Shown: in pieces, positions 54,058 to 63,424 of the stretch
Position numbering within the stretch: the stretch's first letter is position 1
Layout: every line of letters begins with the position of its first letter
Origin: JAEKNW01 sp963677815
GTDB taxonomy: Bacteria > Cloacimonadota > Cloacimonadia > Cloacimonadales > JAFGVF01
Direction of reading: 5' to 3'
Length of the DNA: 64,000 nt
Assembly: GCA_963677815.1 (NCBI GenBank)
Contig: OY782499.1
Coordinates: forward strand, 310,001-374,000
The notes under the pieces: model-generated
The model's database searches: none
Told to the model about the DNA's origin: nothing
Seen by the model: only the letters and a program-made list of their open reading frames with translations
Made by a program: the position numbers and the translations under genes

Positions 54058-54079
54058 TTTAACAATTGATGAGACGAAC

Positions 54080-55588
54080 ATGAATAATACAAAAAAAATC
54101 CCTGCTTATATTTTTATAGCCTTATCAGCCCTAATCTTAGCTTTGAGTAGATATCCTGGTTCTATGGGTATCTTTGCCTTTATTGGATTTATTCCCCTCT
54201 TTAGATTTTTTGATAGTGGGAAAAAAAAGACAAAAGATTTAATAAAATATTCAGCTTTATTTTCTTTAATTAACACCTTGATTGCTTATCATTGGATTGG
54301 CCTAGTAACTATTCCAGGTCTTATAGGTATGATTTTCCTCTTTGCTCTATATTACTGGGGCATCTTCACATATTTAAATCAAGTATGGAATAAGAATGAA
54401 ATTATCAAGTGGTTAGGATTTGTTTCAATTTGGTTAACTTTCGAGCTTTTCTTATTCTATACAGAGTTACGTTTTCCCTGGCTAAATATTGGCTATGCTC
54501 TTAGCAATTTCAATATCTTTGCCCAAATTGCGGATATCGGAGGTATTCATCTAATATCTTTAGCTCTGCTAGTATCTAATATTTTGATTTATCGTTTTCT
54601 ATCTGGAGCTAAGACAGCCTTATACCTTCTTATGATTCTTCTTACTCTTTGGCTAGGTTATGGTTATATTCGCTACAACAATCTTGATGTTCAACTTGCT
54701 GATTTGAAAGTTAAAATGATGCAACCATCAATTGATACTAATAAGTTTGATATTCCTAGTGAAGATATTTTAGCTATTTATGAAAAACAATCCTATTATG
54801 CATCATTAGAAGAACTTGATTTATTTATCTGGCCCGAAGCAGCTGTAACTGATTTTCCCCTAAGAAAACAACACTTTGGTTCAGGCAAGAAAATTAGAGA
54901 CATTGCTGACAAGTACAAACTAAATATATTCTTTGGAACTACCGATGCAGTGGAAGCCCCCGAAGAACATCCTGAGCCTTTCTACTACTACAATACAGCA
55001 ACCTTATTAAGATATCCTGAACTTACTTTTGAAGACCCTTACTATAAGATGTATCTTGTTCCTGTTGGAGAAAGAATGCCTTACCTAGATTTTCTTCCCT
55101 TCTTATGGAAATTACAGTTTGGCCAAGCAAATTGGGAGTTTGGGAAAGAACTGAAATTTTATAAAATAAAAAATAAAGTTGGTGAAGAATTTACTTTCTC
55201 TCCTCAAATTTGCTATGAAATAATCTTTCCTAGCATTTCTAATAAGATGGTTAGACAAGGTGTTGATTTCATTATTAATCTAACTAATGATGCCTGGTTT
55301 AAAAAGTCTATTGGCACATATCAACATGCCATGATGACCAGAATTCGAGCTATTGAAACAAGAACACCTTTTATCCGTTCAGCAAATACAGGCCACTCTC
55401 TAGCAGTGTCTCCAAATGGAGATATAGTAACCTATACAAAGCTTTACGATGTTGCAAACTTCCAAGCTCCAATTTATACCTGCAAGAGCAAATCTCTTTA
55501 TGTATATTACCTATTTTGGCTACCCTTTATCTTCCCTATTTCAGCTTTAGTAATTTTTTTACTTGCCAAAATCAAATATAATAAATGA
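54080..55588 (+). CDS. lnt: Apolipoprotein N-acyltransferase Lnt
   Basis: An inner-membrane enzyme adding the third acyl chain to lipoproteins. Several N-terminal spans precede a periplasmic nitrilase domain with the catalytic triad: Glu in IWPEAAVTDFPL, Lys in YYKMYLVPVGERMPYL and Cys in FSPQICYEIIFP. One more span is at the C-terminus. The 502-residue length is standard. It agrees with the several lipoproteins encoded here. Confidence 0.94.
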   Translation: MNNTKKIPAYIFIALSALILALSRYPGSMGIFAFIGFIPLFRFFDSGKKKTKDLIKYSALFSLINTLIAYHWIGLVTIPGLIGMIFLFALYYWGIFTYLNQVWNKNEIIKWLGFVSIWLTFELFLFYTELRFPWLNIGYALSNFNIFAQIADIGGIHLISLALLVSNILIYRFLSGAKTALYLLMILLTLWLGYGYIRYNNLDVQLADLKVKMMQPSIDTNKFDIPSEDILAIYEKQSYYASLEELDLFIWPEAAVTDFPLRKQHFGSGKKIRDIADKYKLNIFFGTTDAVEAPEEHPEPFYYYNTATLLRYPELTFEDPYYKMYLVPVGERMPYLDFLPFLWKLQFGQANWEFGKELKFYKIKNKVGEEFTFSPQICYEIIFPSISNKMVRQGVDFIINLTNDAWFKKSIGTYQHAMMTRIRAIETRTPFIRSANTGHSLAVSPNGDIVTYTKLYDVANFQAPIYTCKSKSLYVYYLFWLPFIFPISALVIFLLAKIKYNK

Positions 55589-55719
55589 AATAGTATTTAA
55601 GAATGATTTGTCTTTTTTCCTGCTATTTTAAAAGAGAAAAAAGCTTTAATCTTACAACATTCTGCACATGTAAATAAATAAATTGAACTGATATATGTCA
55701 GTCAGTATTTAAGGAAAAA

Positions 55720-56073
55720 ATGGAAAAATTATATTATACTATTACAGAAGTTAGTAAATTGTTAGATATTAAACCTTATGTCATCAGATATTGGGAAACT
55801 GAATTCCCTCAAATTCGCAGAAGTAGAAAAAGTGGTCGTAATAGACGCTACAATCAAAAAGAATTTGAAACTATTTCCTTGATTAAAGAACTACTTTATG
55901 ATAAGAAATTCACTATTAAGGGAGCTAAACAAGCTCTTAAAGATTCTAATGAAAAGAATACTAGTGATGATATAAGATTACCATTAACTCCACAAGAACA
56001 ATTATTAAGCATTAAAAAGTTATTAAGTAATATCAAAAGGATAGTTGAGGATTCTCACAAACAAAATAATTAA
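55720..56073 (+). CDS. MerR-family transcriptional regulator
   Basis: N-terminal winged helix-turn-helix with YYTITEVSKLLDIKPYVIRY then WETEFPQIRRSRKSGRNRRY, as in MerR proteins of the HspR/RacA-like branch. A short coiled coil (EQLLSIKKLLSNIKRIVEDS) follows instead of an effector domain. 117 residues. Target and ligand unknown. It follows lnt after 131 bp, so it may have its own promoter. Confidence 0.88.
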   Translation: MEKLYYTITEVSKLLDIKPYVIRYWETEFPQIRRSRKSGRNRRYNQKEFETISLIKELLYDKKFTIKGAKQALKDSNEKNTSDDIRLPLTPQEQLLSIKKLLSNIKRIVEDSHKQNN

Positions 56074-56121
56074 TAAACTTCCTCTTTATTACTCTAAAAA
56101 CTCATTATCCTCTTCTAATAA

Positions 56122-56733
56122 CTAAATTATCCCTAACAAGGCAATCAAAGCCATTACAATCATCAATATACCCGAAGCTTTTCTGACTACCAACTGGAAC
56201 TTATCAGAAACAAGTTTCTTAAAATGTCCTACAAGATAAGACATTGATATCCACCAGGATATTGAACCTAGCAAAATACCTCCAACAACTGTGGGAATAT
56301 CAAAAGATTTATTTTGAGGATCGACAATGATGTGGAATAAGATAAATATTTGTAAGAAAACGAATATTGTAGGAGGATTGATTATAGCTATTAAAAATGT
56401 ATTCCTAAATTCATGATGTAATTTCGGAGGTTTCTTAGGCTGTCCAACTGATTTCTTTAATAAAATTCTTAATCCTAGTAAAATTAACACTGAAGCTGAA
56501 ACTATCCGGACAATTAAGTTATGTTTATTTAAAAACTCATCTATCTGCATTACACCAAGAGAGGCAATTAAGGCAAAAATAGTATCAGCTGTAGCACTCC
56601 CTAAACCTGCAGCTAAACCACTTTTTCTTCCCTTTTCCAAAATTCTATGAAGAGCATAAAAAGTTATAGGTCCAGAAGGTAATGATGTAATCACACCTGT
56701 AATGAATGCTTTAAAAAAAAGTAGTATATTCAT
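56122..56733 (-). CDS. LysE-family amino-acid exporter
   Basis: About six membrane spans. The start FFKAFITGVITSLPSGPITF then YALHRILEKGRKSGLAAGLG is the LysE/RhtB signature. NTFLIAIINPPTIFVFL matches the conserved NP motif in the middle. 203 residues is typical. The substrate is not predictable. It stands opposite a lysO-like pair, which also belongs to a lysine exporter family. Confidence 0.85.
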   Translation of the reverse strand: MNILLFFKAFITGVITSLPSGPITFYALHRILEKGRKSGLAAGLGSATADTIFALIASLGVMQIDEFLNKHNLIVRIVSASVLILLGLRILLKKSVGQPKKPPKLHHEFRNTFLIAIINPPTIFVFLQIFILFHIIVDPQNKSFDIPTVVGGILLGSISWWISMSYLVGHFKKLVSDKFQLVVRKASGILMIVMALIALLGII

Positions 56734-56849
56734 ATTATCTCTTGATTTTTTTTATTATTTTATTAACATAACTAAAATGCTAATTGACAGATTCTGTAAA
56801 GTAATTTTTTCTTTATGCTAGTAAATATTAAATGTAAAAGAAGATTAAA

Positions 56850-57119
56850 ATGATAGTTATAAGTATTTTTTTTGTTGGAGTATTGTTGGGTTCTCTTAGT
56901 AAGAAATACCAAAAAGTGTTCTCGGTAAGTGAGATTTTGACATCTGTAAGTCTCTACCTATTACTACTTTTCTTAGGTATATCAATAGGTAAAAACGATG
57001 ATATTGTTAGTAATATTGCCAATCTAGGCTTCAAAGGATTGCTTTTTGCTTTGGCTTCTGCCCTAGCTTCTATACTCATGGTTATTCCTCTTTATTTAAT
57101 CTTTCCTAAGAGGAAATAA
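56850..57119 (+). CDS. LysO-like lysine exporter, N-terminal part as separate gene
   Basis: 89 residues with three hydrophobic spans; LGSLSKKYQKVFSVSEILTS and LYLLLLFLGISIGKNDDI match the N-terminal part of LysO (YbjE, DUF340). The stop is followed at once by the ATG of the second part (TAAATG), so the exporter appears to be made from two polypeptides. Confidence 0.75.
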   Translation: MIVISIFFVGVLLGSLSKKYQKVFSVSEILTSVSLYLLLLFLGISIGKNDDIVSNIANLGFKGLLFALASALASILMVIPLYLIFPKRK

Positions 57120-57725
57120 ATGAGTAATTCCCTAAAACTTCTCACTATTTTTGTTGCTGGTATTTTTATAGGATTTCTGAATATTCTTCCTCCTCAAGTC
57201 AATATTGATAAGATTTCTGAATATCTTCTCTATCTCTTAGTATTTACCATTGGAATAACAATTTCTCGTTCCGAAGGTATTCTTAAGATTATAAAAACAT
57301 ACCATCTCAAGCTATTTCTGCTCCCCCTAATGATTACTCTTGGTAGCCTCTTAGGTGCTTTACTTTTAGGACTATTCTATTCGGATATCACGATTAAACA
57401 CAGTTTAGGTTTAGGTGCAGGACTCGGTTATTATAGCTTGTCGAGTCTAATGATTTCTCAATATGGATTTAAAGAAATTGGTGCAATTGCCCTAATTAGC
57501 AATATTATCAGAGAAATCTTGACCTTGATATTAGCGCCTTTAATGATAAAGGTGTTTGGACGTTTTTCTCCTATCGCCTCTGCTGGTGCTACTTCTATGG
57601 ATACCACTCTAGCAGTCATAATAAAATATACTGATAAAGAAAATGCTATTATTTCTATGTTTAATGGTGTTACTCTGAGTATTCTTGTACCTCTCTTAAT
57701 TACCTTAATTTATGAATTATTATAA
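57120..57725 (+). CDS. LysO-like lysine exporter, C-terminal part
   Basis: 201 residues with about five to six spans. The blocks LYLLVFTIGITISRSEGILK, LGLGAGLGYYSLSSLMIS, IALISNIIREILTLILAPLM and ASAGATSMDTTLAVIIKYT are those of LysO. Directly adjacent to the N-terminal gene. A two-gene arrangement rather than a recent frameshift is likely, because both parts have clean starts and no overlap of frames. Confidence 0.82.
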   Translation: MSNSLKLLTIFVAGIFIGFLNILPPQVNIDKISEYLLYLLVFTIGITISRSEGILKIIKTYHLKLFLLPLMITLGSLLGALLLGLFYSDITIKHSLGLGAGLGYYSLSSLMISQYGFKEIGAIALISNIIREILTLILAPLMIKVFGRFSPIASAGATSMDTTLAVIIKYTDKENAIISMFNGVTLSILVPLLITLIYELL

Positions 57726-57797
57726 TGTTACATTAGTTTATTTCTTGCTTTAAAAATCGTAATTATTATCATATATATATCACAATAAGGAGTTTTA

Positions 57798-58430
57798 ATG
57801 AAAATTAAAAATATAATCTGGGATTTTGATGGTACAATTATGGATACCTACCCTGCTATAGCAACATCAGCTTATAATGTAGCAAAAAAATATGATGTTG
57901 ATATTTCCTACAACGATATTTATAATATGACAAAAATAACACTTCGTGAAGCCTTAGAATATATTTCCAGTAAAACTGCTCTCTCTTATGATAAACTCTT
58001 TCAAGACTATCTAAATGAATATGATAAATATGATATTTCAAGTCTTATCATTTTTCCACATTTAGTTGATGTTTTAAAAGCAGTAATAAATAATGCTGGA
58101 AAAAACTTTATTATAACCCATAGAGGAAAAAACTCTCTTGTTCAACATCTGCAAGATAAAAATATTTCTAATTTCTTCGCCTATCTTATAAGTGGTGACT
58201 GCAATTTCCCCAGAAAACCTCAACCCCATGCATTTATTTTCCTAAAAGATAAATTTAATTTAAGTTGCAAAGATACAATAGTTGTGGGAGATAGGCTACT
58301 GGATGTAGAAGCAGGTTATGAAGCAGGATTTTCTGGGATTCTCTATAATAACTCACAAGATTTTTCAGGTAAGATTGCTTCCATTAAAGACTATCAGCAA
58401 CTTTTCAAAATGTTAGATACTGACCTTTAA
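57798..58430 (+). CDS. HAD-family hydrolase (phosphoglycolate phosphatase-like)
   Basis: HAD motif I IIWDFDGTIMDTYPAI is at residues 5-20, motif II is FIITHRGKNSL, a conserved Lys is in NFPRKPQPHAF, and motif III is VVGDRLLDVEAGYEAGFSG. The helical cap of about 60 residues lies after motif I. 210 residues. AAGGAG precedes the ATG. Substrate unknown. Confidence 0.87.
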   Translation: MKIKNIIWDFDGTIMDTYPAIATSAYNVAKKYDVDISYNDIYNMTKITLREALEYISSKTALSYDKLFQDYLNEYDKYDISSLIIFPHLVDVLKAVINNAGKNFIITHRGKNSLVQHLQDKNISNFFAYLISGDCNFPRKPQPHAFIFLKDKFNLSCKDTIVVGDRLLDVEAGYEAGFSGILYNNSQDFSGKIASIKDYQQLFKMLDTDL

Positions 58431-58438
58431 AAACCCTT

Positions 58439-58482
58439 ACTATTTGTCAGTATACTGACAAATAGTTATGACTATTCGTCAT
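58439..58482. promoter_or_regulatory. Palindromic operator-like site, copy A
   Basis: CTATTTGTCAGTATACTGAC then AAATAG is a perfect 26-bp palindrome at 58440-58465. A third half-site ACTATTCGTCA follows 4 bp later. The 43-bp unit is repeated at 58554. Confidence 0.75.
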
Positions 58483-58553
58483 TAGAGCTACTAATTTGTA
58501 TTATTTTACTAGCAAATTATTCTCTAATAACAGAAAAATCTATAAAAACATTG

Positions 58554-58597
58554 ACTATTTGTCAGTATATTGACAAATAGTTATGACTATTCGTCAA
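58554..58597. promoter_or_regulatory. Palindromic operator-like site, copy B
   Basis: Same as copy A with one C-to-T change in the palindrome centre (58555-58580). It ends 23 bp before the ATG of the DUF4143 ATPase, so it overlaps the likely promoter. The half-site is ACTATTTGTCA. An autoregulatory or cognate regulator site is inferred. Confidence 0.75.
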
Positions 58598-58620
58598 TAC
58601 ATATTAAATTTGAGGTATTT

Positions 58621-59736
58621 ATGTTTGATAGAACTTTGGAAAAATTAGTGACTAAAAAACTAGATAAGAAAAAAGCTATTATAGTTATTGGGGCTAGGCA
58701 AGTTGGCAAAACTACCCTTATTAAAAAGATATTACTAAATAAGGATTATCTCTTCCTAGATGGGGATGATCCGATAACAAGAAATATGCTCACTAATCCG
58801 TCAACAGAAGAAATTAGGTCAATAATAGGCAAATATAAATACATTTTCCTGGATGAAGCTCAACGTATTGAGAATATTGGTGTTAGTCTGAAAATAATAA
58901 TTGATCAATTTCCCAACACTCAATTGTTAGTGAGTGGTTCATCTTCATTTGATTTAAGAAATTCTTTAAATGAACCATTAACAGGAAGAAAATGGGAGTA
59001 TGAGCTTTACCCTATATCATGGCAAGAATTCGAAGCAAAAGTAGGTTTACTCAAGTCAGAACAAAGCTTAGAGAATAGGTTATTATTTGGATTTTACCCT
59101 GATGTTATCAACAATCCAGGAGATGAAATTGAAATTCTGAGAGAATTGATAAATAGTTATCTATATAGAGATATTTTAGCATTTTCAGGCTTAAGAAAAC
59201 CTGAAGTGTTACAACATTTAATACAAGCTTTAGCACTCCAAATTGGGAATGAAGTTAACTATAATGAACTCTCTAAGCTTATAGGAATAAGCAAAAACAC
59301 TGTTCAAAACTACATAGAAATACTTGAAAAGGGATATGTTATTTTCCGTTTACCCAGCTTTGCTAGTAATTTAAGACAGGAAATAAAGAAAAGTAGAAAA
59401 GTATATTTCTGGGATATTGGAATCAGGAATGCCATATTAGGTGATTTTAATCATTTGGATTTAAGACAAGATAGAGGAAATCTTTGGGAGAACTTTTTGA
59501 TAGCTGAGAGAATGAAACAAAATAACTACCTAAAAAATTCTGCTAAAAGCTATTTTTGGAGAACCAAGCAACAACAAGAAATTGACTACATTGAGATAAT
59601 TAATAACAAAATAATAGCTTATGAATTTAAGTGGAATAAAGACAAGGCTAAGACTCCAAAGACTTTTTCTGAAAGTTATAATACAGATGCAATACTTGTT
59701 AATAGAAAAAATTTTAGAGCTTTTGTTCAGCAATAG
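58621..59736 (+). CDS. DUF4143 family AAA ATPase
   Basis: Walker A IVIGARQVGKTTLIKK is near residue 22, Walker B is YIFLDEAQRIENIG, and sensor 1 is LLVSGSSSFDL. The C-terminal half is DUF4143, containing a winged helix (NYNELSKLIGISKNTVQNYI) and a restriction-endonuclease-like core (WRTKQQQEIDYIE ... AYEFKWNK). ATG 58621 behind TGAGG is chosen; an upstream in-frame start would lie inside the palindromic sites. These ATPases are common, scattered and of unknown role. Often acquired by transfer; the duplicated palindromes are a notable local feature. Confidence 0.87.
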   Translation: MFDRTLEKLVTKKLDKKKAIIVIGARQVGKTTLIKKILLNKDYLFLDGDDPITRNMLTNPSTEEIRSIIGKYKYIFLDEAQRIENIGVSLKIIIDQFPNTQLLVSGSSSFDLRNSLNEPLTGRKWEYELYPISWQEFEAKVGLLKSEQSLENRLLFGFYPDVINNPGDEIEILRELINSYLYRDILAFSGLRKPEVLQHLIQALALQIGNEVNYNELSKLIGISKNTVQNYIEILEKGYVIFRLPSFASNLRQEIKKSRKVYFWDIGIRNAILGDFNHLDLRQDRGNLWENFLIAERMKQNNYLKNSAKSYFWRTKQQQEIDYIEIINNKIIAYEFKWNKDKAKTPKTFSESYNTDAILVNRKNFRAFVQQ

Positions 59737-59754
59737 GCAGAGTATTATCTTAGT

Positions 59755-60804
59755 TTAGATAAAAAGCTCTCTAATGTAATCATCATCTTTAGAACTAAGT
59801 TTTACTTTCAGAATATAAAGAGCTACAGACAATGGAGATAATTGTTGGAGCTTAACATAATCTTTTTCAGTAACAATTAAGCAATTTAGTTTATCTTCTT
59901 CTATTGCTTCATTTATCTTACTCCTAAATGATGAATCTTGATAATCAAAATGGTCAGAGAGTTTAAAGTGCTTTTCAAAGTTAAGTCCTATTGAATGAGC
60001 AGTTTTTTCAAAACCCTCAGGGTAACCTATACCAGAAAGAAGAGCATTTCTACCTTTATTGACTTCAGAAACTTCAAGTAATCTATCATTTGCATCAAAA
60101 AGACCTATAGCTTCATAATTAAATTTAATAATTTTCTTACCAGAGTTAAGAAGTTGTACAGGGATATTACCATCATCTAGCTGATTCCAAATTATTGCTG
60201 AAACATATTTTAAGGAATTAAGTGACTCTCTTAATAATCCTGCTGGAAGAATAAAACCATTTCCTATACCAAAACCAGAATTAAAGACTACAAAGTCATA
60301 ATCATGTTTTACTTGCAAATGTTGAAATGAATCATCAAGAATTACATAATCTGTAGCAGGATATTCTTCTTCAACTAGTTTAAGACTTTGACTTCTATCT
60401 CTACCTACAATAATGGGAGTATTTGGTAGATTCTTAGCTAATAACAAGGGTTCATCTCCAGACTTAAGTGCTATTTCAAAAATTTGTTCCTTATCAGAAA
60501 TGAAGATGTTAGAGTTTTCATATTCTCCTTTATAACCTCGATGTGAAACAACAACTTTTTTCCCTAAAGACTGTAACATTTTAGCAAGATAGATAGTAAA
60601 AGGCGTCTTTCCAGCTCCACCAGAAACGATATTTCCGACACTGATTATTTTAATTTTGGATTGGTAAGACTTCTTCCATTTTCTATTATATAGATATCTT
60701 CTTATGCTCTGAACACTAGCATATATTAATCCTAATGGGGATAAAAGGTATGATAAGAAAGATTTCTTTCTCAAATGATTATCTATAAAAGTCTGAAAGT
60801 TCAT
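59755..60804 (-). CDS. lpxK: Tetraacyldisaccharide 4'-kinase LpxK
   Basis: Phosphorylates the lipid A precursor at the 4' position. Walker A-like VGNIVSGGAGKTPFTIYLAK is near residue 57, followed by HRGYKG. The ATPase block VILDDSFQHLQVKHDYDFVV and the start of a membrane-facing N-terminal helix (LSPLGLIYASVQSIRRYLYN) also fit. 349 residues is normal. It shows that the cell makes lipid A. Confidence 0.94.
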   Translation of the reverse strand: MNFQTFIDNHLRKKSFLSYLLSPLGLIYASVQSIRRYLYNRKWKKSYQSKIKIISVGNIVSGGAGKTPFTIYLAKMLQSLGKKVVVSHRGYKGEYENSNIFISDKEQIFEIALKSGDEPLLLAKNLPNTPIIVGRDRSQSLKLVEEEYPATDYVILDDSFQHLQVKHDYDFVVFNSGFGIGNGFILPAGLLRESLNSLKYVSAIIWNQLDDGNIPVQLLNSGKKIIKFNYEAIGLFDANDRLLEVSEVNKGRNALLSGIGYPEGFEKTAHSIGLNFEKHFKLSDHFDYQDSSFRSKINEAIEEDKLNCLIVTEKDYVKLQQLSPLSVALYILKVKLSSKDDDYIRELFI

Positions 60805-60844
60805 TACTAAATATCCTTTGATTTAAATTTGACCAATAGGTTGG

Positions 60845-60899
60845 TTAAACCCAAGAATATAGAACTATTTTAGAAGTTCTACTGCATTATTTGGGTCTA
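60845..60899. repeat. Mini copy of the AATGCAGTAGA MITE family (55 bp)
   Basis: Both ends are present in inverted orientation (TTAAACCCA at 60845; TGCATTATTTGGGTCTA at 60883-60899), with AGAACTATTTTAGAAGTTCT between. It lies between the divergent lpxK and priA. Confidence 0.6.
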
Positions 60900-60992
60900 A
60901 TTACCTTATTACATCAGTTCATTTATTTGTCAAATAATCTATCTAATGAAATTCTTCTTGCCAAAATAATGAATCAAATATTCTCATACAAT

Positions 60993-63359
60993 ATGAATTA
61001 TTATCAAATAGCCTTAAATATAGATATAGCAAATACCTTTACTTACATCAGTAAGCAGAGTCAAGCTCTTAACAGAAGATGTATTGTCCCTTTTGGCAAT
61101 TCTATTCGTACTGGCATAATAGTGGGGGAAACGAAGGAAATAAATCCAAAAATAGATTATAAAGAAATTATCGAAGTAATTGATAGTCAAGATATACTTC
61201 CTCAGGATTTATGGGAACTAAGCTTTTGGATGTCATCTTATTATCATTGTAGTCTTGGAAAAGCTATGTTCTCTATGTTACCAAAAGGTATTTCAGTAGA
61301 AATTCAGAGTGAAATAAGAGTAAAAAATGATGCAGGCTTACTAACTAAAGCTCCTTTTCTCTTTGCAGAAATCAAAAGTGGAAGTTGGTTTGACCTAAAT
61401 GAACTAAGAAATAAACTAGAAGCAAAGATTTCATATCAATTACTTGAAGAGCTTGAGAAACTAGACTATCTTGAGATAAAAAGAGTCTATGATAAAAAGG
61501 TTAAAGTAAAAAAAGCTAACTTCATCTTTATTCAAGAAATTACTGAATTACCTAGATTAAGTTCCAAACAAGCTTCAGCCTATAATCTAATTAAAGAAGG
61601 CAACAAAATCATTGCTCTTTCCCAACTAGCAAAGGACTATTCTTATTCAATTATCAAAGGTCTGCAAGATAAAAATTTAATTAAAATTATTCCTATTGAG
61701 GTTAGCGATAATATTGATTTATTACCTGTTCGTAAAGAAAGAAAAATAGTAACTTTGACGAGTGAACAAGCTTCTGTAATAGAAAATATTGAAAGAAATC
61801 TTGAGCAATATAAAGTACATCTTCTTTATGGAATAACTGGCAGTGGTAAAACTGAAGTCTATATTAGAATAATGGAAAAGATTTTAACTCTTGGTAAAAA
61901 TGCACTTCTCTTAGTTCCAGAAATATCTCTAACTCCTCAAGCAGTTGATAGATTTTATAGTGCTTTTGGAGAAAAGATAGCCATTCTGCACAGTCATCTT
62001 ACTGATAGGGAGCGACTTTACGAATGGAAAAGAATCAAAAATAACGAATGTAGAATCATAATCGGAGCTAGGTCGGCCATCTTTGCTCCTCTTGAGAATA
62101 TAGGTTTGATAATCGTTGATGAGGAGCATGAAGGTTCCTACAAACAAGATAATAGTCCAAGATATAATGCTAGAGATTTAGCTGTTATCCGAAGTAAGAT
62201 TAATAAATGCCCTCTCATCTTAGGTTCTGCAACCCCGTCATTAGAGACATGGAATAATGCTATATCAGGGAAATATGTTCTTAATACTATGCTAAATAGA
62301 CCAGAAGGTATTAATCTTCCTAAAGTTCATATAATTGATATGAAAAAGCAAAAAGGTGATTTTCTTATATCTGAAGAACTAATAGAAGCCATAAAGATTA
62401 ATTTAGAAAGAAAAGAACAAACAATTCTCTTTCAGAATAGGAGAGGCTACTCTACTTTCTTACAATGCAAAAAATGTGGAGAATTAGTAACCTGCCCAAA
62501 CTGTGATATTAGCATGCATTATCATAGCTATAGTGAAGAAGTAGTATGTCACTATTGCGGATATCGAAAGCCTGTTCCTAGGAAATGTGAACATTGTGGA
62601 AATTATTCTTTTATGTATGGAGCCGGAGGAACTCAAAAATTAGAAGAGCAAATAAAAGCCTTATTTCCATCAGCCAAAATCCTTAGAATGGATTCTGATA
62701 CTACCCAAAAAAAACAGAGTTATACAGACATGTATGAAATGATGTCTGATGGCTCAATTGATATTCTAATGGGTACTCAAATGATATCTAAGGGTCTTGA
62801 TTTTCCAAATGTTACTTTAGTTGGAGTTATTTTAGCTGACATTAGTCTTAATCTTCCCGATTTTCGAGCGTCAGAAAGAGCCTTTCAATTACTTACTCAA
62901 GTTGCAGGAAGAGCTGGAAGAGGAGATAAAGTAGGGCAAGTATATATCCAAACTTATCTACCCCAGCACTATGCAATTAAAAATTCTGCTAACCAAGATT
63001 TTTTAGCCATGGCTGAGATCGAATTAAAAATGAGATTTAATCTCTTTTACCCTCCTCATTTCAGACTAGCCAGAATCCTTTTTTCTCATCCTAAAGAAGC
63101 TACAATAAACAAACTCCTAGACAAGCACAAAAACTTTTTTTCTGCTTTACAGTTAAATTATAATCATGAAGAGTTAAAGGTTCTAGGACCAACTCCTGCC
63201 CCACTAGTAAAGATTAGTAATAAATACCGATATCATTTAATTTTTAAAGGTAAAGATGTTGCTATAATATCTTCTGTAATTAAGCTATTTAGACAGGAAT
63301 TCAACAAAAAATCAAGTGTAAAAATTGATATAGACATAGATCCTACTTCATTATTATAA
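60993..63359 (+). CDS. priA: Primosomal replication helicase PriA
   Basis: Restarts stalled replication forks. The N-terminal DNA-binding region reads YYQIALNIDIANTFTY. The helicase core has Walker A YGITGSGKTEVYIR, IIVDEEHEGSYKQD (DEEH box) and LGSATPSLETW. Two zinc-binding groups are clear in CKKCGELVTCPNCD and CHYCGYRK ... CEHCGN. Motifs V and VI are MGTQMISKGLDFPNV and QVAGRAGRGDKVG. ATG 60993 fits the family's usual N-terminus best; an earlier in-frame ATG lies at 60969, and further upstream the frame enters a repeat. Confidence 0.95.
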   Translation: MNYYQIALNIDIANTFTYISKQSQALNRRCIVPFGNSIRTGIIVGETKEINPKIDYKEIIEVIDSQDILPQDLWELSFWMSSYYHCSLGKAMFSMLPKGISVEIQSEIRVKNDAGLLTKAPFLFAEIKSGSWFDLNELRNKLEAKISYQLLEELEKLDYLEIKRVYDKKVKVKKANFIFIQEITELPRLSSKQASAYNLIKEGNKIIALSQLAKDYSYSIIKGLQDKNLIKIIPIEVSDNIDLLPVRKERKIVTLTSEQASVIENIERNLEQYKVHLLYGITGSGKTEVYIRIMEKILTLGKNALLLVPEISLTPQAVDRFYSAFGEKIAILHSHLTDRERLYEWKRIKNNECRIIIGARSAIFAPLENIGLIIVDEEHEGSYKQDNSPRYNARDLAVIRSKINKCPLILGSATPSLETWNNAISGKYVLNTMLNRPEGINLPKVHIIDMKKQKGDFLISEELIEAIKINLERKEQTILFQNRRGYSTFLQCKKCGELVTCPNCDISMHYHSYSEEVVCHYCGYRKPVPRKCEHCGNYSFMYGAGGTQKLEEQIKALFPSAKILRMDSDTTQKKQSYTDMYEMMSDGSIDILMGTQMISKGLDFPNVTLVGVILADISLNLPDFRASERAFQLLTQVAGRAGRGDKVGQVYIQTYLPQHYAIKNSANQDFLAMAEIELKMRFNLFYPPHFRLARILFSHPKEATINKLLDKHKNFFSALQLNYNHEELKVLGPTPAPLVKISNKYRYHLIFKGKDVAIISSVIKLFRQEFNKKSSVKIDIDIDPTSLL

Positions 63360-63424
63360 ATATTTTCCTTGCCATTAAATAATATCTATGTTTACATGGC
63401 CTCAAAATGATGAAAGAGGTTATA

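Noticed and set aside
58439..58597. Possible CRISPR or origin iterons
   Set aside because: Only two units, 115 bp apart, each a palindrome with an extra half-site next to a promoter; an operator pair explains them better.
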